Origin: Litsea cubeba
Taxonomy: Eukaryota > Streptophyta > Magnoliopsida > Laurales > Lauraceae
DNA: 64,000 nucleotides
Direction: 5' to 3'
Assembly (NCBI GenBank): GCA_012931725.1
Contig: CM022948.1
Span: 112,999,930-113,063,929, forward strand
Shown here piece by piece: positions 11,690 to 24,010 of the stretch. The position numbers and the translations under genes were made by a program. The notes under the pieces are model-generated. The model had not been told where the DNA came from. It saw only the letters and a program-made list of their open reading frames with translations, and made no database searches. The stretch's first letter is position 1; each line of letters opens with the position of its first letter.

Positions 11690-12560
11690 CACAATAAAAA
11701 AAAAAAGGTTGTTTGAAAAGTACTATCAAGCAAGTAAAAATCTGTTCACAAGACACTTTAAACAGGAAAAAGGTAATGAGATTAATAGCATAATAAATGT
11801 GTACATACAGCTGCTGATTGCAGGGCTTGTGACTGAGTCCTATAATTTTAAACTCTTTGCCCTTATGTCTTGCCTTAACCCTCATATTCTTCAGCATTTT
11901 CTTTGCCTAAAAAGATACATTAAAATGAAAAATAAGGGTGAAATTTTCAAATACGAAAATATTATGAACTATGAAAAGCTAAAAACAGATCATACTACCT
12001 TCGCCCAGCCAATTTGTTGATAATTACTTACATTCTGGTTGGCTAGCAAGAAGTCCAAAACTGGTATGATTTTTTTTACATCACAAACTCAAATTTCAAT
12101 TAAAAAAACCTAATTAAACCCTAAACAAATGTAAACAGACAATATCTAATAACAAAACAAAGCACTGGAAAATGAAAAAATACAAAACCCCAACACTTTA
12201 CACCTAAAGATGATCCATAATATATACAATCTATAAGCAGTAGTCACATATACACTATATGAGGGGGAAAATGACACTGGAAAGAAAACAGAGAAAAGAA
12301 AAGGAGAGGACAGAGGAGGTGGAGGAAGGAGAAGAAGAGAAAAAAGAGGGAAGAAGAAGCACCCACGGCTGACAGAGGAGAGACGGCTAGGTGATCGATG
12401 GCTCAACTCCGGCGGTGGATCGACGAGAGAGGGAGGGTAGCAAGAAGGGTTTCATGGTCGTAGAACAACGAGGGTTTCTTGTTGCGGCTCTACTTGTGTT
12501 GCAGAAAAAGAATAAGAACAAGATAAAATCGATGAAAAGGAGAGAACGAAGCAGGGGCTT
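11690..12560. repeat. Dispersed repeat, copy A (related to 14606-15010)
   Basis: Two blocks here, about 11695-11830 (ggttgtttgaaaagtactat onward) and about 12165-12330 (caaaaccccaacact onward, then a purine-rich run), recur in the same order and orientation at about 14612-14735 and 14770-14950. In copy A they are separated by extra DNA. The purine-rich end with ctccggcggt looks like a CT-rich 5' leader of a minus-strand gene, but no coding sequence follows. Confidence 0.75.
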
Positions 12561-12832
12561 TTGCAGTGAGAAATGAGAGAGACGAGCAATAACAATAAGC
12601 AGTGGAAATCGCAGAGAGTAATGAAGAAACTAACCTTGCTGCTGCATGAGCAGTGTCGAATGAGCCCATTGGGAAAGGAAGAGGCTACACGTTGCAGAAC
12701 TCCCAGGCAAGCATCAAGCATGACAAGGCAAGCATCTATTAAGTGGGCCTCACTAAGGTAGAAATATATCAAGCAGCCAAGAAGGTTGGGCAGCAGCTTG
12801 AAGCAGGACTCGAAATTGCTGCTTTTGTATGC

Positions 12833-12865
12833 TACTAGTAATGGGCACGTGCGTTGCACGTAGTT
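12833..12865 (-). mobile_element. Helitron-type 3' terminus
   Basis: Read on the minus strand the sequence gives a GC-rich hairpin (CGTGCAACGCACG) followed by TGCCCATTACTAGT, which fits the Helitron 3' end rule of a short hairpin then CTRR/T. The body would extend to the right. No matching 5' TC end or Rep/helicase was identified, so this is a motif-level call. Confidence 0.5.
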
Positions 12866-14605
12866 GTTACTAAAGTGTTAGTATTAGAGGCCTGCATTTC
12901 ATATTTGACAAATATGCAGAACATCATGATATGGTTTTATGATTATGATTATCCAAATTATAAAATTTTACATTCCCACCTCTTACGCAACCAACTCAGT
13001 TCACAATCCAAAAAATTAATCCTTATGGGGAATTATACATTTCTATGCCACAAAATGAGCATTTCAAGGTAGAATCGTTGTTCATCTAATATCAAAACTA
13101 TTGATATTAAATGTGTCCAAAATTGAATGTGAGCAGTCTCACATACCAAGTTAAAAGGTAGCTGATAAAGTTGGACTGTTATGGAGAAAGAAAAAACAGA
13201 AGACTGGCATTCCTTGTAGCTGCCATTGTCCATAAAGGCATCCATAACCAAGGAAATTGGTTTTATAAAATAACCAATGTCCAACCGCAAGTTAACATGG
13301 TGGCATTTCTTATTGCAAAATATAGCCAGCTGTTGATGAAAATGAAACTGAAGAATTTACTTTGTTGTCTGACTTGGTTCTAGAGATGTAATCTCTTCAA
13401 TGGGAATCAGTGTTGGCAAATCTTGAGGTATCACAAAGCTGGTTGAAAGTAGAGAAGCACACAACACCATGTAATCCAAAAGATAAGTAAATAAGTAATA
13501 TGACCACAATAGTGCATGCATACATGTATTCATAAAGTAGTAGTCACTATCTATGTCACATAATATCAGTAGTCGTCACTATCTATGTCACACAATATTA
13601 GTATCTTAAAAACCAAAGGATGCAGAAACAGATAAGAATTTTCATGTCACATATATTATTAGGCCACTTAGAAAATCAAGTATCCAAATAGATCAGAAAA
13701 TAATAAGCAAAAGCAAGGAAACAAAATAAGCCAAAGTAAAAAAAAAAAAAAAAAAAAAAAATGTTCTAACCTTCCTAATAGCAAAAACCTAAACCCTCTC
13801 TGCAACATCTCCAAAGCTTTGGCAAGTGCACCCACACAACGACCCACTCATCTCACCCAAATGCTCCTCACCGAACATGAAAACACCATTCCTCTCACAC
13901 TCACTCTCTCCATCTCTTTCTTTCCTACAAAAAGGTATTGGAATAAAAGTCTAAATACTGGTTGAAGAAGGGTGAAAGGTGCATGTTGATAAACTGAAAT
14001 AGATTACCAGGAAAGCAAAGAAGAAACCAATAAATTAAAATAAAGAAACAAGAATCTTTAGAGCCTTCATAACAGTATACATAAAAATATGGATAAATAT
14101 TGAAGTAGAGTTGAGGTTTCCATATGTTAAACCATGGGGGTCCATAAGCAGCATACATAAAATTTATAAGATCGCTATTAAAAGAAAACAAGGAAAATTT
14201 GAATATGGAAATCAAATTCAGATGTACAGACACCTAGAAGTTTTAGTTTATCAATAGAAGAATATAAAAACAAAGGAATGTCAATCATTTGACTATTTTA
14301 GATTTTGAGCTTCAAATTCAAATTTTCACCAAAGTAAAATACAAACTATCCATTGAATATTTATATATATATGGAAAAAATGCAGAAAGATTCGTAATGG
14401 ATGGTAGGGATTAAAAAACTACAATCAAACCATTAGTTAAAAAAGAACAAAAGAATACCATCAAAAAAATAAAAATACACAAAACGCAATTTCCTCATTT
14501 TTCACTTTAAAGGTAAAACTGCAAGCAGGGTATAAATTAAGTAAATGTTCTAGTGGAAGACAGAGAACGAGAAAAATAGAAGTCTATGGAACTGATATTT
14601 TAGAA
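12866..14605. other. Non-coding stretch with an A-run at 13739-13761
   Basis: No credible gene was found. A pure A run of about 23 nt near 13739-13761 could be a retroposon tail, but no recognisable element precedes it. Short direct repeats (agtagtcactatctatgtca near 13537 and 13570) are present. Confidence 0.45.
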
Positions 14606-15010
14606 TGAAAAAAAAAGGTTGTTTGAATAGTACTATCAAGCAAGTAAATCTGTTCACAAGACGCTTATAACAGGAAAAAGGTAATGAGATTAATGGCATG
14701 ATAAACAGCTGTTGATTACAGGGCGTCCTATAATTTTCCAGTGCTTTGTTTTGTTTTAAAATAAAAAAATGCAAAACCCCAACACTATACAACCTAAAGA
14801 TGATTCAGTATACTCCATCTATAAGCAGTAGTCAGATATACACTATATGAGTGGGAAAAAGGACACAGGAAAGAAAAAAGAGAAGAAAACGATAGGACAA
14901 AGGAGGTGGAGGAAGGAGAAAAAGGGAAAAAAGAGGGAAGAAGAAGCAGCACCTGCGGATGAGAGAGGAGATGGCTCAAGCTCCGGCGGTTTCTCGTTGC
15001 GGCACTGCTT
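14606..15010. repeat. Dispersed repeat, copy B (related to 11690-12560)
   Basis: This is a compact version of copy A: the ggttgtttgaatagtactat block at 14612 runs directly into the caaaaccccaacacta block at 14773 and the purine-rich region to about 14950. Copy A holds about 300 bp more between the blocks, so either A carries an insertion or B a deletion. Identity is roughly 85-90% by eye. Confidence 0.75.
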
Positions 15011-15346
15011 GCGTTGAGGAAAAGGATTAAGAAGAATATAAAGAAAGCAAAAAGAAGATAAAATTGATGAAAGGGAAAGAAAGAAGTAGGAGGAGAAACT
15101 CCTGTTTTTTATCTATGGGATAGAAATCACTATCCATAACGGCAACAATACTTTTGTTGTTGAGATGAGATAAAATAAAGGGAGGGATAAACACATTCGT
15201 TGAGAGGAAAAGAGACATTCATGGGGAGAGTTTTTACCTGAGCAGAAGCATTTAGGATTTTTCTACGGATTTTTCTGCTTGTATAAGCAGGTGGTGGAGA
15301 TAAAGAGGTTCTTACATGCATGTGAGGCCAAACTCTTGCTTTTATA

Positions 15347-15347
15347 C

Positions 15348-15404
<57 letters not shown>
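15347..15404. repeat. (GGGTAT)n microsatellite
   Basis: About nine head-to-tail GGGTAT hexamers at 15350-15403. The unit resembles telomere-type repeats but is not the plant telomere heptamer (TTTAGGG). Five or more GGG runs could form a G-quadruplex. Confidence 0.95.
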
Positions 15405-16322
15405 AGATATTTTGACTATCCTTTGTATTCAAGTTTCTCTTTTTAATATAATATAATCCCACTTTCATTAGAAAAAAAAATACTATTGATTTTATATTAT
15501 GGAATAGAAATAGACATGGCATGCCTTCGAAAAGATCTTTAAAGGCTGTGGTGACAGCTGGGAGGGAGAGGAGGTACTTTACATTTAAGTGTGCAATGAG
15601 ATCACATCCGACAGCTCGAGGCAGAGGAATTCGGCAGAGCTTTGCTTGTGCCTACTGAGTATCGTGCACTGTGCACATTTATGAGATAATAAAAGCATGC
15701 AGGTGGGGACGAAGAGCATCGAGACAAGCGTGCAGGAGCCCAACATTGATGATCTCGCCATCGGACATACTTTTAAACATTGCTTCTAGAGGCTTCGAAT
15801 CACTTCATTGTTTTTCGTGGACAGTTGTCTCCAAGATACTCCATGCGAGGCCCAACATTGATGATCAGTTCCGTTGCAAGAGATATAAATGATCAAAATT
15901 TTATTTGAATGTATCAAGACCAGCAACACACGCCAGGCTAATTAAAATATATTTAAATTTCACATTTTCTTTAAAATATTACTGATAATAAAAATTTTGA
16001 GAATTTTTATTAAAATCATTCTCAAATATCTCTATATCTCCAAAACCATCCTCATATACATATAATACCCAAAAGAGTCTTATACCGTATACTTTGATTT
16101 TTCCCATACCAAATTGCCAGTCAACCCCTTTCTCCCGATACAGAGACTCAACTGCATTTGCAGATTGAAGTGTTTAGAGAAACTTTATTCTATTTTAATT
16201 CTTGAACTCGCTAGTTTATTCATAAGTAGTTAACATTTATTTTAAACTTATATTCTAAAGCAGCAAACGCCTAGAAAAAAACACCCTCAACTTTGAAGGC
16301 AATGGGACGAATAGGAAAGGAG
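15405..16322. other. Non-coding stretch, nothing recognised
   Basis: A short repeat of gcccaacattgatgatc occurs at 15737 and 15851. Otherwise this is A/T-rich sequence without exons. Confidence 0.45.
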
Positions 16323-18818
16323 TGGGCTGTCAATGGGACGGGTCGGGCCTGGGCTTGGGTTGTCCAATCCCGTCCCGAAAATAGGACGGGCCTGTCAAGT
16401 GTTGCCAATCCCGGTCCTAAATTGAACGGGCCTACATCTAATCCCATCCTGTACGGGCCTAGGCTGGGACAGGGCCGGGCTTGGGCTTAGTCCGATCCTG
16501 GACATAAGGAGAACATTCTCTAACACTTGCTCATTACCACCACTACCCATCTCATCATCAATGGGGATGAAGACATGTGCGGGAATGAGAATGCTACCAA
16601 CACTACTGGAAGGCGTATCAGAAGGCATATTCAAACAAAAAATAAGCTACTAAACAAGAAAAGCAGTTATTAGTCGCTAATATCCACAAGTAAACAAGTT
16701 ATCAATAAGCTACAATCCACAAATAAACAAGTAAAGCATTTTCTACTATCCACAACTAAACAAGTTTCTACTATCCACAACTAAACAAGTAAACAAATTT
16801 AAAGAGGAAGAGTCAACATTAATTAGTTGCAGGAAATCAATTTATCATTGTTTAATTGATTCATAAATTCACTGCTAAATCATGCAATCAAAAATTTAAC
16901 AGAAGTAAAAATATACTCATATTTACTGAAATATCAAATGGTGTTGCAGGAAAACAGCTCATTCAAAGATCCCCGTATCAAGGATATGTAATTAAAATCA
17001 AAGATGAAAGAAACACTAAAATATGATAAGAGTCATTCTACAGAAACAATGCATTTCCATCTCTAACTTAGTGGTGATACGGAAGACTCCAACCACATTC
17101 ACACAGATGCCTATGCTTACCAAAGTTCTCAAGATATAAATCAGAGCAACAGGAAGCAGGATGCAGAGAATAACAGAAGTATAAATGCTCAACTTGTAAA
17201 AAATACCATGTGTTATTCTAACAACTTGTAAAAAAATAACTTCTACAGAAACAAATTGTAAAAATGCTCAGCTTGTAAAAAATCCTTCCACAGAAACAAT
17301 GCATTTCCATGTGTTATTCCAACAACTTGTAAAAAAATAAAAAATAAAAGAAGGCTAATGCTCAACAAATCACAAATTAACAAAGCAAGTAAGCAACAGT
17401 TGTAGAGAATAACTCATTTACTAAATCATACAATCAGAAATTTAACAGAAGTATAAACACCTTGAGCTGTGAGCACTGAGCACTGAGCAATATCTTTGAG
17501 GCCGTGAGCACTGAGCAATATCTCTGAGCATAGACTGAGAGATAGAGAGAGGAAAAGGAAGAGGAAGAAAGGGATTAGAAATAGAGATGGATAGAGAAGA
17601 TGGGAGATGGAGGGAGGGCGAGGGTGAGATTGGGCAGAGGCGAGGGAGGAAGAGTGAGAGAGGGCTAGGGTTAGGGCAAGAGAGAAAGAAGGTGAGAGAG
17701 GGAGACTGGGCGAGGCGAGGTAAGGCGAGGGAGGGAGAGAGGGAAGATAGTCCAGATTGGAGTAGTAAACCAACTGATTCATTGTACTCGAGCTATGATC
17801 AGGGTTCTTTCAGCCCTAAAGAGCCAGAGGAAGAGTGAGAGAGGGCTAGGGCTAGGGCAAGAGAGAAAGAAGGTGAGAGAGGGAGACTGGGCGAGGCGAG
17901 GCAAGGCGAGGGAGGGAGAGAGGGCTATGGAAAAGAGGGAGAAGGGCAGGGTCACTGTACTGCCTCGTGCGACTGTGCGAGGGCTCGCCGTAAAGTGCAG
18001 AGAGAGCTGAGCGAAGCGAGAGATTTAGATGGTGCGAGAGGCGTGTTGCGTGCAGAGCAGAGAGCTGAGCGAGAGTAAAGAGATGAGAGCTGGCGATGGT
18101 GCGAGAGGCGTGCTGCGTGCATAGGTGCGATGGCTCGCCATGACGGCGATAACAGAGCAGAGAGCTGAGTGAGAGATGATGCAGATGAAAATTACTGAGA
18201 GCCTGGGAGAGCAGATGAGAACGAGAAGAGGCAGAGGGGCAGAGCTGAGACTTGAGAGTGAGAAGAGGCAGAGGGGCAAGCTGAGACTTGAGAGTGGGAA
18301 GATGCAGAGAGAACGATTAAAGGCTAGGTTTTTTTTTTTAGCGCTGGGACTTGGGAGGCATCGGTTTTATTAGAGAGGGATGACGTAGTTACAAAACTAC
18401 CCCTCCTAACTAGCTATTTTTTGCCGTTAGAGAGGGGTATGTTAATTTCCAACACTTAGGCTCGAAAACGGCCCGCCGGGGGTCCGGAACGGGAAACGGC
18501 AGAGGGAAAATTCCGAAACCGGCACGAGCACTTCGCTCGAGGGTAGAGTAACTTGTAGGAACTGACGGTTCTCAGATATGACTCCCAGTTAGAAAATTAC
18601 GGCCGAAACATGGGATTTTCCAATAGTTAGGCTCGAGCCGGGCCTGAACAGGCTGGGTTGTCTGCCGAGTCCCGGTTCCATTTTGGCCGGTCTTTAAAAT
18701 GTATTATCCAAGTCCAGCCCACTAGACTCAAAAAATTTTAAAAGTCCTATATTTTCAGGCTTGGGACGGGCCGGGCCGGGCTTTTTATCCGTTTCAACGC
18801 GTCCCATTGACAGGCCCA
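16323..18818. mobile_element. hAT-like non-autonomous DNA transposon
   Basis: The ends are inverted: tgggctgtcaatgggacg at 16323 and the complement of tgggcctgtcaatgggacg at 18803-18818. Both are followed inward by GC-rich subterminal repeats of the cgggcctgggcttggg kind, a pattern common at the ends of plant hAT elements. Between 16395 and 16634 a minus-strand open frame (MNMPSDTPSSSVGS) resembles the low-complexity N-terminus of some hAT transposases, but no BED finger or catalytic domain is present. The centre is purine-rich with internal duplications. I found no clear 8-bp target duplication. Confidence 0.55.
17641..17920. repeat. Internal direct repeat of about 90 bp, purine-rich
   Basis: The segment starting gaggaagagtgagagagggc recurs at 17648-17740 and 17829-17925, about 188 bp apart, with near identity. 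Shorter related gagctgagcgagag motifs continue to about 18180. This is part of the interior of the hAT-like element. Confidence 0.8.
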
Positions 18819-19890
18819 GACAGCACAAATTTTTTAGCTATATCTTCTTTAAAAATAATAATATTATATTTTTTGAGCAAAAGCTCCACATATTGTAGTA
18901 AGAGAATGCATGCGTTGACTACATTCATTATTGAAGACACTCATACTAGAGTGTCTGAACTCATATATTTACATAAACCATTCATGTGCCAGTTTGGCAC
19001 TTTACTCTTAAAATCAAGTGGAGTGAAGTGAAATAAAAAAGTATGAGTAAAATATATAGTGGGTAATGATGATATTTTATTTTTTGTTATTTAAGATGAA
19101 ATATTGTTGACTTTTGGTATGGAAAATGGAGTTTATTTGTCTTTTAGTGAGTAATTATAGTTGTTTTTTGACTTTTTATTGGAAAAGATGGAGGAAATTA
19201 TGGTAAAAAGTGGTTTTGATGTGATATTTTGTTTTTTGTTGTTTAAACTCAAAATTGTTAGTCAATCTAAATGAACCTCTATGTATTATATTTTTTGTTA
19301 ACTTTAACTATTGAACTGTTAAGTCTCTTATCGACATCGCAAGTCGTTTCTTGACATCACAACTTAATAATGTTAAAGTTAAATTCATATCCGAGATCAC
19401 GAATGATGTTGGAGACTTACATAGACACAAAAATCCGAGGCTTGTGACTTGCAAGTGTCGTGTCTTGAACTCGCGATAGATAAAGTGAAAGGCGATTTGG
19501 TCTAGAAAAAAATGAAATTCTTTGTATTAGGTGCTTTTGGGTATTAAATGCAATTGAGGATGCTTTTTGAGGTTATATATATTTAGAGAGAGAGAGACCA
19601 GCATGAAGCCCCTTTGTGATGTACATGTCAAATCTTGTGCGATCTGAATAGTATTTTAGAGCAAATATCCCTTTCATATAAATCCATTTATAACAAAATT
19701 ATTAATAAATTCAAATCAACCAAGAAATTATGAAAATCAAACATTTCTTCCCTTAATCCACGTCATTATACACGTTTCATCTTAAAAACAAATGATTCAT
19801 ATGCAGTTTTGCTCATTTTGAATACTATATAAAAACTTTGAAAATAACCTTAATTTATAGAGTTGGAAGGCATCCCTTGAATTATGTCAC
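18819..19890. other. Non-coding stretch, nothing recognised
   Basis: A/T-rich sequence with a short GA run near 19580. No gene or complete element seen. Confidence 0.45.
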
Positions 19891-19894
19891 ATCC

Positions 19895-20055
19895 ACACAC
19901 ATGGGCCCAAGAGACACATTTTACTGAAAATACACATATGTACTTTTTAAATGACACATTCACAAATGGGCCCCAAAAAGGGGCACATTTTATTAAAAAG
20001 GCACATATGTATTTTTGGAAATACACAATAAAGAGACGCATTCACAAATGGGCCC
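19895..20055. repeat. Diverged tandem repeat, about 75-85 bp unit
   Basis: The order gggcccaagagacacatttt, then acacatatgta, then acacattcacaaatgggcc recurs with changes (starting near 19902, 19970 and 20036). At least two full units and a partial third are visible. Confidence 0.75.
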
Positions 20056-21120
20056 AAGAAGCTGACATACTTCTCCTAAGGCCTGAGTTGAGTTTTTTCC
20101 CAATTGCTATACGGTTTTAAAGAGAGAGAATATACTATTTAGAAAAATGTCTTGAGTACCTACTTGAACTAAAAAAAACAGAAAAATAAATAGAGAAAAT
20201 CATTTCTTAAAGAGAAATGAAGCAATGAAAATATGATATTACCCACCACCAGAAAACTCCACAATAATTCTTCACATGGAGTTCTAAAACCCAACAACCG
20301 CTTCCTACAGCTAGTTGCGAACGAAAAAAAACCTCTAATAGCATCTTCAAGTGTCCCCCAACTCAAGCCAAACAATCCCTACACAATTTGAAAATAGAAA
20401 AAAGCACAAAACAAAATGCCAATTATTGGATATCAAGTTTAATTAAAAAAAAAGGGGAAAATCCATCTTAAGTAAAGTAAGCAAAAGAAGAAAATGATAT
20501 CTTTATAAAAATTAGAATCTCAAGATCTAACAACAAAAAAAGGAAACAATTTTTATGAATAAAAAAATCCCTTGTTTTATAGGCATGGAGCGTGACAATC
20601 CAATCAGTTCACTTTAAATTCCCATGGCTGAGCACATTTCTATATAATGATCCCAACCATAAAATAATTAGGATTTTGATTTTCTCATTCATGGAAAATA
20701 AAAACCAAAAAAAGAAAATACCTAACCAATGAAGTTTTTGCAACTAAAAATTAATGATTACCAATGACATTTGAAATTTCTTTAATCAAATAGGTTGTCT
20801 TGCTTGTTTTTTATGATGAGTTTGGGAGGATTATCCACACTAAAGCTTGCTGGATATTGCACATGAAGGGGTTGAGAGATTTTAGGATGGATTAAGATTA
20901 AAGAATAATTTGAAGATCAAGATAGGAAGATAAAAGATAAAAGTTAGGAAGTAATTAGAAGTACTTTAGAAATGTAGGTTTATGAAACCATAATCTTAAT
21001 TTAAATAGAGAGATTTTGAGAGGTGTAGTGGCACACGTCAAAGCCAAATGTGTGCATATTTTTTCTAAGTATTTTTTAAAAGGGAAACTTCACGTGCTGA
21101 CGCGGCGCTCCTTAGTACTA
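20056..21120. other. Non-coding stretch, nothing recognised
   Basis: A/T-rich DNA with several short A runs. No credible exons or RNA genes. Confidence 0.45.
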
Positions 21121-21123
21121 AAA

Positions 21124-21295
21124 TATATATATATATATATATAATGTGGATGACATTATATATGATAGAAGATGCTCTTATGAGAGATATCTCTCACCTT
21201 ATATGAGAGATGTGAGGGCCCCACCACATCTCTCATATAAGGTGAGAGATATCTCTCATATGAGCATCTCCCATATATGATTTAATTTGATTGAT
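21124..21295. mobile_element. MITE-like hairpin with 45-bp near-perfect arms
   Basis: Arms at 21170-21214 and 21225-21269 are inverted copies with a single-base difference or so (agatgctcttatgagagata against its complement), separated by an 11-nt G/C-rich loop. An (AT)n run lies just to the left. The transcript from either strand would fold into an almost perfect 45-bp duplex, like young MITEs and some siRNA or miRNA precursors. Confidence 0.8.
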
Positions 21296-21374
21296 CGCCC
21301 CACATAATCTCTCAGGTAATAAGGGTGCGTCCAATATTTATATACAAGTTCATTTAAGTCAGTGAAGATTTAAA

Positions 21375-21645
21375 TTGTTCAAAATGTGTACCCACATAAG
21401 TTTACCCAAGCATATGCCAATGAACCACGGCATCAATTGCTACATGGATTTATGGTTCGCAACTTTTATCCAAGGACCACCATATCCCCTGGAAAAATGC
21501 AATTTTTGGAATACCATGAGCGAAATCGGCGAACAAATGGTGGGACCTTGGATGATGATAGAAGACTTCAATCAAATTTTGAATAGCCATGAAAAATTGT
21601 GTGTGTGGGGTGGGGGGGATAGAGTTTAATGGAAAAAATCTAAAA
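21375..21645 (+). mobile_element. LINE endonuclease fragment
   Basis: The open frame 21375-21629 contains WFATFIQGPPYP, a tryptophan-containing stretch and GPWMMIEDFNQILNSHEK. This matches the APE-type endonuclease of plant LINE ORF2 proteins around the conserved GDFN motif (here EDFN). Frames break afterwards, although a little related sequence can be followed to about 21800. It is a 5'- and 3'-truncated fossil. Confidence 0.75.
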
Positions 21646-21904
21646 TGATGGTTATCGGCTTTCTTGTGGGTTGTTTTGGTGGTGACCCTTGTCGGTGTTG
21701 GTTTCTTTTTGTTATTGATTGGAACTTGGAAGGACCCCGTGTTTACCCAAACAAACACAAACAACCGGTTGAGTGCTGGTTGAAAGACCTCAACCTTACC
21801 AAATATCTTTAGAGCATGTTTGGTAAACATTCATTCAGAGGATTCCTCACAAGTGAGGAAAACCCAAGTTTGGGCGATTTTCCTCCCAAAGGATTTGAGG
21901 CATC

Positions 21905-23334
21905 TTATATTTTGAGCATTGGATTTTGGTGGGTGTTATGGCTGTCTGTGCATTGGTCTTCTTTTAAGTCTCCCAAGTCAAAGGAATAATCAGTAGCGGT
22001 GGGGGCCACCTTGATGAATGGGAAAGACTGAGCCGTGAACGAGATAACCTCTGAATTACTATAAAAACCATGTATAGTAAGTTTAGAAGATATGGCTACA
22101 GTGCCTCTCGAGTCCAATTTTTCAAGGGATGTTAATGCCTGAAAGTCAAATAGAGATTGATGCAAATTAACCTAAAACAAGATTATTAAGGAAAGACTCT
22201 TCACAGTACAGTGAATCTCCTGTATCAAAGGGCTAAGCAAGCAAATAAAGATTTGACAACAGGAGAAGACAAGTTGTCTCCCAAACCTTCATAGCTATCA
22301 CATAAAATCTGGCTTCTGCATGTCATGCATAGTAAAGTTCCAAATAGTATCACTACAGTGAGTTATAAATTATAATCGTCCAGCAGTTATTGCATATTAA
22401 AATCCCTGTGAATAGTAAGATTTAGGGACTTGACTGTAGAATTACAATTAAATCTGACATTTGCCATAGAGAATTTCCACAGAGCTGTTTGTATAATAAT
22501 ATTGTGATATCACATTGTCATGGGATATCGATCACGATCCCATAATCATCAACTGCGTCGATTTTGACATGATTTCGAACACACCCATTCTTTCCAATAT
22601 CAGACAAAGCAAGCTCAATCAGTCCAAAAATTTCGACCAATAAGCGTTCATAACGTAGCACACAAGATCATTGTAAATAGTCTTAATTCATCCCGTTAAT
22701 AACAATCATTAAAACAACCCATAAAAAAAGTTAAAATCTGTCCTGAACTCCCATCCTTAAATACTAACATATTCATACCAGACATGGTTCATGTCAAAAG
22801 CAAAATCACGCCTCGCACCAACAGTGGAATCAGGCTGATTCTGCTGCACCGACGGATCGTTCGGGCGAAATATGAACATGTTAATTGTGACGGCCGGAAT
22901 TCCTTTGATATGAATAACAACTTCTAATGTTGATGCCCTCACGAGTCTTTCAATAATGGGCAAGCAAACCTGCAGGAAAGAGAAGATACGTTTAAAACTC
23001 TTTAAAAAAAAAGTTGGTAAAAAAATTAAATTGATGGGAGGCAAAGAGTATTTGCCTCAAGTTCAATGACTTGCTCGCCAATAGCAAGAGGTTCTAGGAC
23101 CACATTCGAAAGTAGATGTGGGGGATTGGCATGGTAGAATGTCTTCCATTCTGTCTCTGCAAGAGAAAACTCGCAATAAATAAGAGAACATGTAGACATT
23201 TTTATGGGAGAATCGTTACTACCTATAGGCTTGATACAATTGACAGTTACAAATCGGGATATCTTGTTACTTATCCCCTCCTCCATCCTTACTGCAACCA
23301 CTCGTAGAGGAGCATCAATCTCATCCGGATCCAT
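21905..23334 (-). CDS. Unrecognised conserved-looking multi-exon gene
   Basis: I do not recognise the family. Supported exons: exon 1 23223-23334 (ATG 23334, protein start MDPDEIDAPLRVVAVRMEEG), exon 2 23056-23156 (EWKTFYHANPPHLL), exon 3 22779-22969 (CLPIIERLVRASTLEVVIHI then MFIFRPNDP). Phases agree across these three. Intron 2 has a GC donor (GAG|gcaaat). A final exon, about 21905-22173 (SLEKLDSRGTVAISSKLTIH, stop at 21905), follows a good tttag acceptor but its phase does not join exon 3 directly. A further coding-like block at about 22527-22650 (LLVEIFGLIELALSDIGKNG ending DIP-stop) lies between in a different frame, so the 3' half is uncertain. No signal peptide or membrane segment is visible. 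A leader intron and TATA box lie upstream. Codon use and splice signals suggest a real gene, possibly damaged or alternatively spliced at its 3' end. Confidence 0.6.
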
Positions 23335-23726
23335 GGCGGAAGTCCGAACCTAGAAAAAATTGCATAAAATCTTACTTTCAATTAGAAAGAGACTTGTTAT
23401 TAATTAAATCATATGCATCAGATTTTATGATAACTCACTTCCAATAAAAGATCCCATGTACACCAAAAAAATACTAACAAAATCAGCCTCATCCTCTTAT
23501 TCTCAAGCAGGAATCAGATCACATTTTCCATAAAATAGTAAGGTTTCGTCTCGGGTCATTGCCATGCTGATGCTTGAATGAGGTGTGGCTGCTAATGCAG
23601 CGTGGAGAATAGAGATAGGGGGGAAGATAGGCATACCTGCAGGGTGATTTCTGCTAGCTCTCGTCGACGAAGGAGATGAGGAACGAGGGCGGGGATTTTG
23701 GGGTTTAGATATCTACCTATTTATAT
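23335..23726 (-). promoter_or_regulatory. Leader intron and TATA box of the gene at 21905-23334
   Basis: A donor (CAG|gtatgc, 23636) and acceptor (tctag, 23350) define a leader intron at 23350-23636 just upstream of the ATG. The first non-coding exon would run from 23637 to about 23690. A TATA box (ATATAAATAG on the minus strand) lies at 23717-23726, about 30 bp before that exon, fitting a normal plant core promoter. Confidence 0.65.
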
Positions 23727-23829
23727 TATAAAACAAAAATGATGGATAGAAAGTCCCGCCATAAATCATAGATGGAAAGTCCTCCTTTAGTAATATTTTT
23801 AAACCCATGTTAAAATTGAAAAAAAATAC

Positions 23830-24010
23830 CTTTAACTTGATAACTTTGAGTGGAAGATGATTCTTCATGGAGAGATTTTAGGCCTTTTAGTGTGGGTTTG
23901 ATAAAGATGTAAATTCCTTTGAGTGGAAGATGATTTTGAAAAACAAGTGTTAGCTCATTTAGGGATCTCATGTAGAGATTTTAGGCCTTTGATTGGTCTG
24001 ATAAAAGGAT
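23830..24010. repeat. Diverged direct repeat of about 85-100 bp
   Basis: The phrases gagtggaagatgatt and agagattttaggcctttt recur in order near 23850 and 23930-23985. A further agagattttagagagaatga occurs at 24411. These are old local duplications. Confidence 0.6.

Noticed and set aside
15347..15404. Interstitial telomere
   Set aside because: The unit is GGGTAT, not TTTAGGG.
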